Source of the DNA: Candidatus Symbiothrix dinenymphae
Lineage (GTDB): Bacteria > Bacteroidota > Bacteroidia > Bacteroidales > Azobacteroidaceae
DNA length: 58,928 nt
Direction of reading: 5' to 3'
NCBI GenBank assembly: GCA_001417715.1
Contig: BBRT01000078.1
Span: forward strand, 1-58,928
Shown: piece by piece, positions 1-8,488 of the stretch
Layout of the letters: each line of letters starts with the position of its first letter
Position numbering within the stretch: position 1 is the stretch's first letter
Program-made: the position numbers and the translations under genes
Notes under the pieces: generated by a model
Told to the model about the DNA's origin: nothing
The model's input: the letters and a program-made list of their open reading frames with translations, nothing else
Databases searched by the model: none

Positions 1-236
1 CGTTCATCATTTGTTTTTATCCCGTAGGGATTGTAGCTCGGTAGAAAATAGAATCGCCCCGCCCCCCATTTCAGCATCCCGTAGGGATGCAACCGATTGC
101 GGATTATGTTGCATCCCTACGGGATGCAGGGAGAAGGAGAGGTATGATTTTCTACCGAGCTACAATCCCTACGGGATAAAAACAGAACGCAAAAATTTCT
201 CCCGATTGTAATCTGTTTGACAACCCACCCTACGGG
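1..236. repeat. Left arm of a 236-bp inverted repeat
   Basis: Read in reverse complement, this segment matches 6102-6337 without gaps over 236 bases; I count three mismatches. The window starts inside the repeat, so its left edge is unknown. The unit is built of nested palindromes around the core ATCCCGTAGGGAT: a perfect 37-bp inverted repeat pairs 13-49 with 147-183, and a 20-bp one pairs about 74-93 with 108-127. No transposase is encoded. The arms enclose three genes (254-5976). Confidence 0.9.
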
Positions 237-253
237 ATGCGACGGCTAAAAAT

Positions 254-3200
254 TTAAATGCGAATTTTTCCGGTGATGATGCCGGCGCTGCCTTTGCCTT
301 TTTCTGCAATTTTGACGAGATAGATGCCGTGCGGCCAGGTTGCGATGTTGATGGTTTCCTCATTTGTCAGCACTGTGCGTGCGTGCACAATTTCGCCGAG
401 ACTATTATATATGGTGACCGTTGTGTTGGGGGCGTTTTTTATGGTTATGGTCTTTTGGGTGGGGTCTGTATATATTTGCAGTAGAGACGTGGCGCGCCAC
501 GTCTGTACACCGGTACCGGGCAGATTGGTCGTGGCTGTATCGGGCGGATTGGTGGTGGTGGTATCGGGTGGATTGATAGCGGCTGTATCTGTTGGAATCG
601 CGAACAGGGCGATGTTATCAATGGCTGCGGGCGACTGTGTGCCGTCCATGTGGTCGTTAGTCCAACTAAAAACCAGTCGTTTGGTTTTGCCGCAATAGGT
701 ATGCGGCAGGGTTATTGCTGTCTGCTGCCACTCACTTGAGTTGAAGAAGTCACCCACCGAATCGTTATCAAACAGCCTGTCGTTTATCGGTAGCGGCTCA
801 CCGGCAGAAAGTGTCTTAGAAGTGTCCACGATAAAGACTCGCAGTTCATCTTCAGATATCTCGCCGACACATTTCCAATCAAAAGACAGCGAATAGACAG
901 CCGCTGTATCGGGAAAAGTGATGTCGCAAAAGAGATGCGCCACGCTCACATTATCCACATTAACACCGGGTCTGCCCACTATTCCGAAAGGGCGCACCGC
1001 ATCCGAGGCATCAATCGAATAGAGATTGCTGGCACCACCGTCGTTGGAAATATAGGCAGACTTGAAGCCGCCGGAAGCTGTAGCGGTGTCCATATACCAT
1101 TGGTTGACTTGGTAGCCGTTCACCCGATTCCAGTTGGGTCGCGAAAGGCTGTTGTCCTCAAAAGTTTCTCTAAAAAACGCCTCGTCTTCCGTCCATCGGG
1201 CATATAAAGTGGTATCGGCAGTCACCACATCGTTTGCAAAATCCCACGCATGGATGCAGGCTTCCTCCTGAAACCACCCGCCAAAGATGTGCTGCCACTG
1301 GGAAGGCGCAATCGGTTCCGGAACTTTATTGCCGAGAATAATCTCGCGCGACGCAATCTGGTTGCCCCCCAAGGAATTGAAAGTGACGGAGAAAAAGTCG
1401 CTCACCGTAACTTCACAACCCGTCGTAAAGTTCCCTTCGGCGGTTTCTACGGTTATGGTGGCTGTTCCTATGGCAATAGCAGTGATTAAGCCATTGTCAT
1501 CGACCGTTGCCACAGCAGGGAGGCTGCTTGTCCATGTTACCCGCTGACTGTCGGCACTCATCGGCAAAACGTTACCGGTCAATTGCAGTGTTTGCCCCAC
1601 AAACAGGGTGGCAGAGTCGGCATTCAAAGCAACGCCTGTCACGGGCACGTAGGCTAAGTTTGCATGCTGAAACGTCACCGTTCGGTTGGCGGTGTTGTGG
1701 GTGATGTTTGTAATCGGCTGTCGTGTTTCTGCGCCATTCCACGCGCGCGCATTAGGCACGGAAGTGTCCGTAAAACTATTATTGATGGTGTCGTAAGGAT
1801 ATGGGTCAGTCGTGCGGTCTATTTTTTTGCTGTCAATTCCACCGCCGGCTTGCTTCACATATATACCGCGATGGGTAGGGTCTCTGTTGGGAGTCGAGTA
1901 CCGCCAATCCGCCCAGTTTTCGTCCACATGATAAATCAGCAACCCACTTGCCGGCAGAAATTCATCCCAACCCTGCTTTTGGCGGTTTTCCAACAAAAAA
2001 TACTCACCCGCCCGTTTGGTGGGCAGTTTGTAAGCAACACCTTCAACGGCAGGGTCAGGCAAAGTAATAGTACTGGTAATAGAATCCACGCCAAACGATT
2101 GCACAGGCACCCATCCCAAAAAATTGCGACACCAGGCGGAATGTAAAGCGGGCGTTCGTCCACCGTCGTCAAGCCAGTTTCCGCGCCCCATAATATCCCA
2201 ATCGCCCATGTCCAGGGCATTGCCGCGACTGCCGGCACCATCGGTGTCATACAAATCGGGCAAACCGAACACATGTCCCAACTCGTGGGCAATGGTACCG
2301 ATGTAAGCGAGTTTTCCTCCGCTCAATCCTCTCAGTTCAGGAGAGCAGGAATAGCCTTTTATCTGCATTCCGTCTAATTCGGTCACATCTATTGAGCCTA
2401 CCGGTTGCGCGTGCGACCAAAGGGCTTCGCCATACCGCGCTCCCTCTTCCTGCCCATAACCGGCAAAGATAATATGCACGCCGTCCACTACGCCATCATT
2501 GTTGCTGTCATAATTGGTGAAATCGCAACCGGCGGCATGAGCAGCAATCACGGCTTCGCGTGCCATTGCGATGGGGTTGCCCCGCGCATCATCATAAGAA
2601 GCGATATTTTGAGACATCATAAAAGGTCCGAACACATCAATTTGGTAGTCCAACATTCCGTAGGAGGAGGCACGAAAATAATCATTGATGCTGCCTGTGA
2701 TATCCTCTCCGTCGTGATTTTGGGTCGCATTATGCTCGTTCATCAATCGTTCAAAATGCACATCTGTTTTTGTGAATGCTTTGTCCGGAAACTCCACCAG
2801 GATAAGCGGTGCTCGCACGACAGTGGCCGCCGCCGCCCGCAAGCCGGAGTGTTGCCGGAGCAACGAGCGCACGGGATGTTCGATGGTTGATGCGGTGCTT
2901 CTTAGTGTGCTGCGACGCGCGTTGAGTTGCTCTTCGCTGTGGCGCAAATTTTTGGGGATGCGCTTCAAAACAGCGTTGTCGCTCGCCCTGCGCTCTCTGA
3001 CATTGCGCGCACGCACGCCGGAGCGTTTCAAGTTGCCCCCGTCATCCTGCACAGCATATTCGTAAAACCCGACAGAGTCGGACAAAAGCGTGTAGCCATC
3101 TTCCGACACCGCCCAGCGCAGATGTTCATCGCCACGCAACGTAAGCACCACACGAGTGCCGTCCGGCTGCGTATATTCAACAGGATGGGGATAAGCCGAC

Positions 3201-3265
3201 ACAGCCCGCACCTGCTGAGGCAGAAGCAGCATTATCATAGCAAATGTGATGAAAAATCGGTTCAT
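254..3265 (-). CDS. Secreted M6-type metalloprotease with T9SS tail
   Basis: Predicted secreted zinc protease of 1003 residues. An N-terminal signal peptide (about 1-21) is followed by a pro-region and an M6 (immune inhibitor A-like) catalytic domain. The zinc motif HELGH is at residues 327-331, followed by GLPDLYD and a W-D-I-M-G Met-turn-like stretch. Downstream come a Big2 Ig-like domain (about 540-625), an InlB/Listeria-Bacteroides repeat (about 628-695), a jelly-roll/cleaved-adhesin-like domain (about 700-870), a Pro/Thr-rich linker with repeated N-P-P-D-T, and a C-terminal T9SS-type sorting domain ending in K-I-R-I. The start has a -7 promoter box 20 nt upstream. The 3' end lies 17 bp from the left inverted-repeat arm. 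Family assignment is firm; the substrate is unknown. Confidence 0.9.
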   Translation of the reverse strand: MNRFFITFAMIMLLLPQQVRAVSAYPHPVEYTQPDGTRVVLTLRGDEHLRWAVSEDGYTLLSDSVGFYEYAVQDDGGNLKRSGVRARNVRERRASDNAVLKRIPKNLRHSEEQLNARRSTLRSTASTIEHPVRSLLRQHSGLRAAAATVVRAPLILVEFPDKAFTKTDVHFERLMNEHNATQNHDGEDITGSINDYFRASSYGMLDYQIDVFGPFMMSQNIASYDDARGNPIAMAREAVIAAHAAGCDFTNYDSNNDGVVDGVHIIFAGYGQEEGARYGEALWSHAQPVGSIDVTELDGMQIKGYSCSPELRGLSGGKLAYIGTIAHELGHVFGLPDLYDTDGAGSRGNALDMGDWDIMGRGNWLDDGGRTPALHSAWCRNFLGWVPVQSFGVDSITSTITLPDPAVEGVAYKLPTKRAGEYFLLENRQKQGWDEFLPASGLLIYHVDENWADWRYSTPNRDPTHRGIYVKQAGGGIDSKKIDRTTDPYPYDTINNSFTDTSVPNARAWNGAETRQPITNITHNTANRTVTFQHANLAYVPVTGVALNADSATLFVGQTLQLTGNVLPMSADSQRVTWTSSLPAVATVDDNGLITAIAIGTATITVETAEGNFTTGCEVTVSDFFSVTFNSLGGNQIASREIILGNKVPEPIAPSQWQHIFGGWFQEEACIHAWDFANDVVTADTTLYARWTEDEAFFRETFEDNSLSRPNWNRVNGYQVNQWYMDTATASGGFKSAYISNDGGASNLYSIDASDAVRPFGIVGRPGVNVDNVSVAHLFCDITFPDTAAVYSLSFDWKCVGEISEDELRVFIVDTSKTLSAGEPLPINDRLFDNDSVGDFFNSSEWQQTAITLPHTYCGKTKRLVFSWTNDHMDGTQSPAAIDNIALFAIPTDTAAINPPDTTTTNPPDTATTNLPGTGVQTWRATSLLQIYTDPTQKTITIKNAPNTTVTIYNSLGEIVHARTVLTNEETINIATWPHGIYLVKIAEKGKGSAGIITGKIRI

Positions 3266-3284
3266 GATTGCTTTTTTTTGGGCG

Positions 3285-3292
3285 CAAAGGTA
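3285..3292 (-). promoter_or_regulatory. Bacteroidota -7 box for the M6 protease gene
   Basis: On the minus strand this reads TACCTTTG followed by CG, 19 nt before the ATG at 3265. It matches the TAnnTTTG consensus. Confidence 0.65.
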
Positions 3293-3307
3293 CGAAAAAG
3301 TTTTGAG

Positions 3308-4576
3308 TTATGAGTTAGTTTTGGGATTTATTTTCAGTAGCGATACTGCTATTATTGGGATTATGCTGCATAGCATTACCCAGATGAAGAAATTGCTGTA
3401 GCCTATTTGCTCTTGTATTCTTCCGGCGAACATGCCCGGCAGCATCAGTCCCAATGCCATGAAGCCGGTGCAGATGGCGTAATGCGCTGTTTTGTGTTCG
3501 CCTTCGGAATAGTGCATCAGGTAGAGCGTGTAGGCTGTGAAGCCGAATCCGTAGCCGAACTGCTCGATGAGCACACATATATTAATAAGGAGCAGGCTGT
3601 CGGTCTGGGTAAAACCCAGATAGACAAACGTGACGGCGGTGAGCAACATGCTGAACGTCATGGGCCATATCCACTTTTTCAGCCCCCCTTTGGCGGCTAC
3701 CAGTCCGCCGATGATGCCGCCGGTGACCAAACCGGTGATGCCGATGGTGCCATATACAAAGCCTACTTCGCCAGTTGTAAGTCCCAATCCGCCAACGTCT
3801 TTGGGGTCGAGCAGGAACGGATTGATGAGTTTCAGCAACTGCGCCTCGGCAAAACGAAACGTCAGCATAAAAAACACCGCCGCCGCCGCTTGAGGCTTTT
3901 TGAAAAACGATACAAAGGTGGAAGTGAACTCTGTGAAAATTTCCTTCGGGGTCAAAACCGCACGCGTCTCCGCTTCGGGCTTGGGCAACAGGGCTTTGTG
4001 GTAGAAACCAAACGCGACAAACAGCCCCGCCGGCACAAAGAAAGTGACCGACCACGCAAAAGGGATATTGCCGGTATGCGTTTCGAGAAAACCCGCCAGC
4101 ATCACCAGCGCACCCTGCCCCACAATGGTTGCAATGCGGTAAAAAGTGCTTCGGATGCCCACAAACATCGCCTGCTGGCTGGTGTCCAGTTCCAGCATAT
4201 AAAAGCCGTCGGCGGCAATGTCGTGCGTTGCCGAACTGAACGCCAAGAGCCAAAAAAACGCCAGCGATGCCTGAAAAAAGAACGGCAACGGTATCGTGAA
4301 AGCGACGCCCGCAAAACCGGCTCCGATAAAGAGTTGCATGAGCACTATCCACCAGCGTTTGGTCTTCAAAATGTCGATGAACGGACCCCAAAACGCCTTG
4401 ATGACCCACGGCAGATAGAGCCAACTCGTGTAAAAGGCGATGTCGGTGTTGGAAATGCCCAACCGTTTATACATGATGACCGAAATCGTCATCACAGCCA
4501 CGTTGGGCAGCCCTTCCGCCAGATACAGCGAAGGAATCCAAGTCCATGGCGATGTTTTTTTGGGGGTGTTTTTCAT
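3308..4576 (-). CDS. MFS permease, AmpG-like
   Basis: A 422-residue polytopic membrane protein with about 12 hydrophobic segments. The N-terminus (W-T-W-I-P-S-L-Y-L-A-E-G-L-P) and the M-Y-K-R-L-G-I stretch are typical of the AmpG/PAT branch of the major facilitator superfamily. AmpG members import anhydro-muropeptides for peptidoglycan recycling, but the exact substrate here is inferred. The start codon overlaps the stop of the upstream glycosyltransferase gene (ATGA), so the two are probably translationally coupled. Lysine- and threonine-rich first residues precede the first membrane segment. Confidence 0.85.
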   Translation of the reverse strand: MKNTPKKTSPWTWIPSLYLAEGLPNVAVMTISVIMYKRLGISNTDIAFYTSWLYLPWVIKAFWGPFIDILKTKRWWIVLMQLFIGAGFAGVAFTIPLPFFFQASLAFFWLLAFSSATHDIAADGFYMLELDTSQQAMFVGIRSTFYRIATIVGQGALVMLAGFLETHTGNIPFAWSVTFFVPAGLFVAFGFYHKALLPKPEAETRAVLTPKEIFTEFTSTFVSFFKKPQAAAAVFFMLTFRFAEAQLLKLINPFLLDPKDVGGLGLTTGEVGFVYGTIGITGLVTGGIIGGLVAAKGGLKKWIWPMTFSMLLTAVTFVYLGFTQTDSLLLINICVLIEQFGYGFGFTAYTLYLMHYSEGEHKTAHYAICTGFMALGLMLPGMFAGRIQEQIGYSNFFIWVMLCSIIPIIAVSLLKINPKTNS

Positions 4577-5976
4577 TTTTTTCGTGCCCGAAGTTCAATC
4601 GTGCGGATTTTATCTTTATAATAATTGTGTGTGTTCAGTTTGTGGATGTCCAACGCGGCATCGGAATTGTCGTCCCACCGGCGGCAGAGGTAGAGCGGTG
4701 TGTAGATGCGCCCTATTTGGTAATTCCGCGAAATGGCTAAGCCGAGCGCATAATCTTCGCCGTAGCTGGTGTTGGGCAGTTTTATTTCGCGCAATATCGG
4801 TGTGTAGAAAGCGCGTGGAGCACCTAACCCGTTGATTCGCAGTGCGTTGTTTCTGCCATTTTCGGGTGTCCACTCTTTGTGGTCGATGATGCCGGGCGGA
4901 ATTTCTTCCAAATTTACGTTCACCATCTTGTAAGAGCCGACCACCATGGCGCAATTTTGCTCGTAAAAGGTGTTGACAATTATTTTGAGCACGTTTTTGT
5001 CAATATACAAGTCGTCGCTATCGAGTTGTACTGCAAATTTTCCACATTGAGGGCGCATCACAGCAACATTCCAGCAGCCGCCGATGCCTAAATCGTTGCG
5101 TTCGGGGATGATGTGAATCACTCGCTTGTCCGTAGCGGCGATTTTGGATAAAATCTCGGTCGTTTTATCGGTCGAATGGTTGTCCACCACAATCAGGTTG
5201 AACAGGAAATCGGTTTCCTGCATCAGCACCGACCGCACGGCTTCTTCAATGGTGCGCTCGCGGTTGCGCACCGGAATAATCACGCTGACTTCCACAGGGA
5301 AGATGCCGGTAGAAAAATCCACCGTAGAAAAATTCGGTTTCAGCCACGCACCAATGTCTTTCAGATGCTGGGTGCAGGCTTGCTCCATTTCGAGTTGCGA
5401 GGCACGGTTTTTCGGATCAACGTAATCAAACAGTTTTTCGCCCGACTTTCGGCGGTCTGTTTCCAACTCCGTATATAGAAATTCCTGCAAATGAAACAGT
5501 TGCGTTTTTTTGGAAACTTTCAGCCGCAAATCGTACAAAGCCGCCGCCTGATAATCCGTATCCATCTCAGCCACAGCAACTTTGAAAGCATCCGAACGAT
5601 ACAGCAACAGCGAGCCAAAATCAAAATCATCGCGCAGGCTACCTTCCTGATAATCAATCAGCGGATGGGGTTGCCGCACACCGTCCTTGATTTTATGGCA
5701 GTCGGCGTAGAGCATCCCGGCAGCAGTGTCGCCGATGACTTTCAGCATACGCTCAATGGCGTAGGCACCCAATTGCAACGGCACCGACCGGGTATATAAT
5801 AAGGTGTAGGGCGTTGTGATTTGCCCGGCAATAGTCCGCAAAGTAGCCGTTTTTTGAAGTGGCTCCTTCACAGCAATCACCTCCGCAATTTCATCGCAAG
5901 CCCGCAACGCCTCAACCGCCTCTGCAAAGTCTTCAGCCGCGCTATGCGGCACAAAACAAGTAATTTGCCTCTCCAT
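4573..5976 (-). CDS. Family 2 glycosyltransferase, two-domain
   Basis: A 467-residue cytoplasmic protein. The C-terminal half (about 228-450) is a GT2 (GT-A fold) domain with the start V-S-V-I-I-P-V-R-N-R, the V-V-D-N-H-S-T-D nucleotide-sugar loop and the metal-binding Q-L-D-S-D-D motif. The N-terminal half (about 1-200) resembles a degenerate GT2 fold lacking those motifs. It is the first gene of a two-gene operon with the AmpG-like permease (ATGA overlap) and has its own -7 box. Both genes and the M6 protease lie between the inverted-repeat arms. Donor and acceptor cannot be told from sequence. Confidence 0.85.
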   Translation of the reverse strand: MERQITCFVPHSAAEDFAEAVEALRACDEIAEVIAVKEPLQKTATLRTIAGQITTPYTLLYTRSVPLQLGAYAIERMLKVIGDTAAGMLYADCHKIKDGVRQPHPLIDYQEGSLRDDFDFGSLLLYRSDAFKVAVAEMDTDYQAAALYDLRLKVSKKTQLFHLQEFLYTELETDRRKSGEKLFDYVDPKNRASQLEMEQACTQHLKDIGAWLKPNFSTVDFSTGIFPVEVSVIIPVRNRERTIEEAVRSVLMQETDFLFNLIVVDNHSTDKTTEILSKIAATDKRVIHIIPERNDLGIGGCWNVAVMRPQCGKFAVQLDSDDLYIDKNVLKIIVNTFYEQNCAMVVGSYKMVNVNLEEIPPGIIDHKEWTPENGRNNALRINGLGAPRAFYTPILREIKLPNTSYGEDYALGLAISRNYQIGRIYTPLYLCRRWDDNSDAALDIHKLNTHNYYKDKIRTIELRARKK

Positions 5977-5995
5977 TTTTCATCATTGTAGAGTG

Positions 5996-6003
5996 CAAAG
6001 GTA
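5996..6003 (-). promoter_or_regulatory. -7 box for the glycosyltransferase/ampG-like operon
   Basis: The minus strand reads TACCTTTG then CA, 19 nt upstream of the ATG at 5976. Confidence 0.6.
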
Positions 6004-6101
6004 ATAAATATCCAAAACATAACTCAGGGCACAGCATAAAAAAAACAGGGCAACCCTTAAAAATTATGATGACAAGGAAGACCGTTAGGTCTTTAATCTA
6101 C

Positions 6102-6337
6102 CCCGTATGGTGGGTTGTCAAACAGATTACAATCGGGAGAAATTTTTGCGTTCTGTTTTTATCCCGTAGGGATTGTAGCTCGGTAGAAAATCATACCTCT
6201 CCTTCTCCCTGCATCCCGTAAGGATGCAACATAATCCGCAATCGGTTGCATCCCTACGGGATGCTGAAATGGGGGGTGGGGCGATTCTATTTTCTACCGA
6301 GCTACAATCCCTACGGGATAAAAACAAATGATGAACG
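6102..6337. repeat. Right arm of the 236-bp inverted repeat
   Basis: Reverse complement of 1-236 with three visible mismatches. It carries the same nested ATCCCGTAGGGAT palindromes. It sits upstream of the glycosyltransferase gene and runs directly into a tandem duplication. A small hairpin AAGACC-gtta-GGTCTT lies just before it at 6078-6093. Confidence 0.9.
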
Positions 6338-6508
6338 AACAATATTCATAAAACATCCATCTTTTTAACACCCCACCCTACGGGATGCTGAAATGGGGGG
6401 CGGGGCGATTCTATTTTCTACCGAGCTACAATCCCTACGGGATAAAAACAAATGATGAACGAACAATATTCATAAAACATCCATCTTTTTGACACCCCAC
6501 CCTACGGG
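6261..6508. repeat. 124-bp direct tandem duplication
   Basis: The segment beginning ATGCTGAAATGGGGGG at 6261 recurs at 6385, giving two adjacent units of 124 bp that differ at only a few bases. After 6508 a third unit starts and diverges. Each unit holds one TCTACCGAGC/ATCCCTACGGGAT palindrome. The rest of 6004-6664 has no gene; its last 60 bases are AT-rich with reiterated CTAATAACTAAACG-like words. Confidence 0.85.
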
Positions 6509-6565
6509 ATGCGGGGGTGGTGGGGGTACGGTGTTTTCTACCGAGCGATGCATCCCTACGGGATG

Positions 6566-6601
6566 CGCCTCCCGCCCCCCCCCCTGGGGGGGCGGGAGGC
6601 G
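6566..6601. terminator. GC-rich 16-bp hairpin downstream of the M23 peptidase gene
   Basis: Bases 6566-6581 (CGCCTCCCGCCCCCCC) pair perfectly with 6586-6601 around a 4-base loop. It lies 64 bp past the stop codon of the minus-strand M23 gene, where a terminator is expected. There is no clear T-run, so it could equally be part of the neighbouring palindromic repeats. Confidence 0.5.
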
Positions 6602-6664
6602 ACTAAACGCTAATAACTAAACGCTAAATGCTAACAACTAAACACTAATAACTAAACTCTAAAC

Positions 6665-7609
6665 TCATGAGGTTCTCAGTGTTTTGCCTATGGGCAAAAT
6701 GGCGCCTTTGTTTAGTTTGTTCAGTTTGCGTAGTTTATCTACGCTTACGCCTGTTTTTCTTGAGATGGAGAATAGGGTTTCTCCTTTTCGTACGCGGTGG
6801 TATTTGACTTTTCCTTTGGAGTTGGATGCACTGGCGGTGTAAATTTTCTCTGCTGCTTCTGCTTCTTTTTTGGAAAACAGGTAATGGTCATCTTTGACGC
6901 ACAGTTCTTTGAAATCTATGATTTCGGCGGGGTTGATGGGCAGCCCCAGGAAGCGAAATTCAAAGTGGAGGTGCGGACCGGTTGAACGCCCCGTGTTGCC
7001 TCCCAGACCAATCGGCTGACCGGCTTTGACTGTTTCGTTTTGGTCTGCGATGAAGCCTGACAGGTGACCGTAAACTGTTTCCAAGCCATTATCGTGGCGC
7101 AGTACCAAAAAGTAGCCATAGCCGCGTCTGTCAAAATTGCGGATGCGCACTTTGCCGTCAAAAGCGGCGCGAATGGTGTCGCCCTTGTGCAACGCGAAGT
7201 CCGTTCCCTTGTGCATCCGGCGCGACCTCCGCAAACGGCGCATGCCATAATTGGAAGTAACCCGCCCTTTGATGGGCATCACAAACTGCGACACATCAAT
7301 ATCGTACGTTTCGGGGATTTCAATACCGGCGTATGCTTTCAGATAGTCCGTGTTCCAGCTGTCGTAGAGTTCGTCAGCGGGAATTTCCTCTTCCTCGTCG
7401 AGGCTCGACAGCATGGAATCCACCAAAGCCGTTTCCATGTCTGTTTGCTGGTGGTCGGCGAGTAAAGTGCCCTCCGCCGAATTAGCATTAACCGGTTGCA
7501 TCGGTTCCACTTCGCGGCGCACTATACCTTGCGCTTGTGCGTTTGAAATGCAAAGAGTCATTAGGAGTGTTCCCAAAATACTCTGTATTGCTGCTTTTCT
7601 TGCTTTCAT
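6665..7609 (-). CDS. M23 peptidase with C-terminal LysM
   Basis: Predicted periplasmic or exported peptidoglycan endopeptidase of 314 residues. A signal peptide (1-26, ending A-Q-A) is followed by an acidic linker (Asp/Glu-rich around 70-80) and an M23/LytM domain (about 108-232). Zinc ligands are visible as H133 and D137 in the H-K-G-T-D stretch, H182, and H213-L-H215-F-E. A LysM peptidoglycan-binding motif ends the protein (about 268-312). The LytM motifs are intact, so it should be an active enzyme rather than an activator. It is transcribed away from the mreD-mrdA-rodA cluster. Confidence 0.92.
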   Translation of the reverse strand: MKARKAAIQSILGTLLMTLCISNAQAQGIVRREVEPMQPVNANSAEGTLLADHQQTDMETALVDSMLSSLDEEEEIPADELYDSWNTDYLKAYAGIEIPETYDIDVSQFVMPIKGRVTSNYGMRRLRRSRRMHKGTDFALHKGDTIRAAFDGKVRIRNFDRRGYGYFLVLRHDNGLETVYGHLSGFIADQNETVKAGQPIGLGGNTGRSTGPHLHFEFRFLGLPINPAEIIDFKELCVKDDHYLFSKKEAEAAEKIYTASASNSKGKVKYHRVRKGETLFSISRKTGVSVDKLRKLNKLNKGAILPIGKTLRTS

Positions 7610-7836
7610 ATTCTTTTTTTTTTACGTTCAATATGTTTCGTCCACTCCTTTTTTTCATACTCTCCGGAAAAAAATAGCGAAACGGGCTGCAAAGTAACGG
7701 ACTTTTTTTTTAACTTGCAAGGAAAATGGAAAATATTTTTCATCAAACACATAAAAAATGTTAAAATACGGTCTTTTCCTTCCTTTTCGGTTGATATTTT
7801 GTTGATAACTTTTAGGGGCTATCTCAAAACTACTTC

Positions 7837-7864
7837 GTCATTGCGGGCTTGACCCGCAATGACG
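7837..7864 (+). repeat. REP-like palindrome, copy 1 (forward)
   Basis: The core ATTGCGGG-cttga-CCCGCAAT is here extended to a perfect GTCATTGCGGG/CCCGCAATGAC stem. It lies in the 360-bp gap 7610-7969. That gap also holds an AT-rich inverted repeat flanking the element (about 7793-7813 and 7878-7915) and the mreD promoter. Confidence 0.85.
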
Positions 7865-7921
7865 GGAGGCAGTTGTTTTAAAAAGTTATCAACAACTTAT
7901 CAAAATATGAAAAATATTTTG

Positions 7922-7929
7922 TACTTTTG
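7922..7929 (+). promoter_or_regulatory. -7 box for mreD-mrdA-rodA
   Basis: TACTTTTG followed by CG matches TAnnTTTG and lies 40 nt before the mreD ATG. Confidence 0.6.
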
Positions 7930-7969
7930 CGCCCGAAAGTCAAAATAATTTTAAAATTGAGATTCTACA

Positions 7970-8488
7970 ATGACAATTTCGGGACTTAAGCAATTGCTGC
8001 TGTTTATCTTACTTGTATTTTTGCAGGTGGGCTTGTTCAATAAGATTCATCTTTTGGGCTTCGCCACGCCGTTGCCGTACATCTATTTCATCATCAAATT
8101 GCCGGGCAATATGAGTCGCAACGCGGTGTTGCTGCTTTCCGCATTTATCGGGATTACCATTGATTTGTTTGAATACACATTGGGAATCAACATGTTAGCC
8201 TGCATTCTCATTGGATTTTTGCGGTATTATCTGTTAAAACTGTTTGCCCCGCGCGACATTTTTGACAATTACGTCCCGTCATTTAATGCCTTGGGTTATG
8301 GGCTGTTTTTACGCTATGCGGGCATGATGTCGTTTTTGTTCATTCTGATTTTGTTTGTTACGGAAGCCCTGTCGCTTTTTGACCCGTTGACGCTCGCCAG
8401 TAGGATTGCAGGTAGCTTTTTGCTTACTTTTCTGCTTATTTTTGCATTTGAAAATATCAATAACACAGGAAAACAACAACGCCGATGA
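7970..8488 (+). CDS. mreD: Rod shape-determining protein MreD
   Basis: A 172-residue inner-membrane protein with about five hydrophobic segments. MreD is part of the elongasome that directs lateral-wall peptidoglycan synthesis. The size, the P-L-P-Y-I-Y-F-I-I-K-L-P stretch and the position ahead of mrdA and rodA fit Bacteroidota MreD. The stop overlaps the start of mrdA (ATGA). mreB and mreC, which usually precede mreD, are not present upstream; the neighbouring gene there is the divergent M23 peptidase. Confidence 0.85.
   Translation: MTISGLKQLLLFILLVFLQVGLFNKIHLLGFATPLPYIYFIIKLPGNMSRNAVLLLSAFIGITIDLFEYTLGINMLACILIGFLRYYLLKLFAPRDIFDNYVPSFNALGYGLFLRYAGMMSFLFILILFVTEALSLFDPLTLASRIAGSFLLTFLLIFAFENINNTGKQQRR

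Noticed and set aside
11-211. A 66-codon open frame in the left inverted repeat, and its counterpart at 6127-6342 on the minus strand
   Set aside because: Both are translations of the same palindromic repeat. There is no promoter or ribosome-binding context and no domain.
3407-4621. A 404-codon open frame opposite the ampG-like gene
   Set aside because: It is the antisense shadow of a well-supported membrane-protein gene; its translation is low in hydrophobic residues, repetitive and basic.
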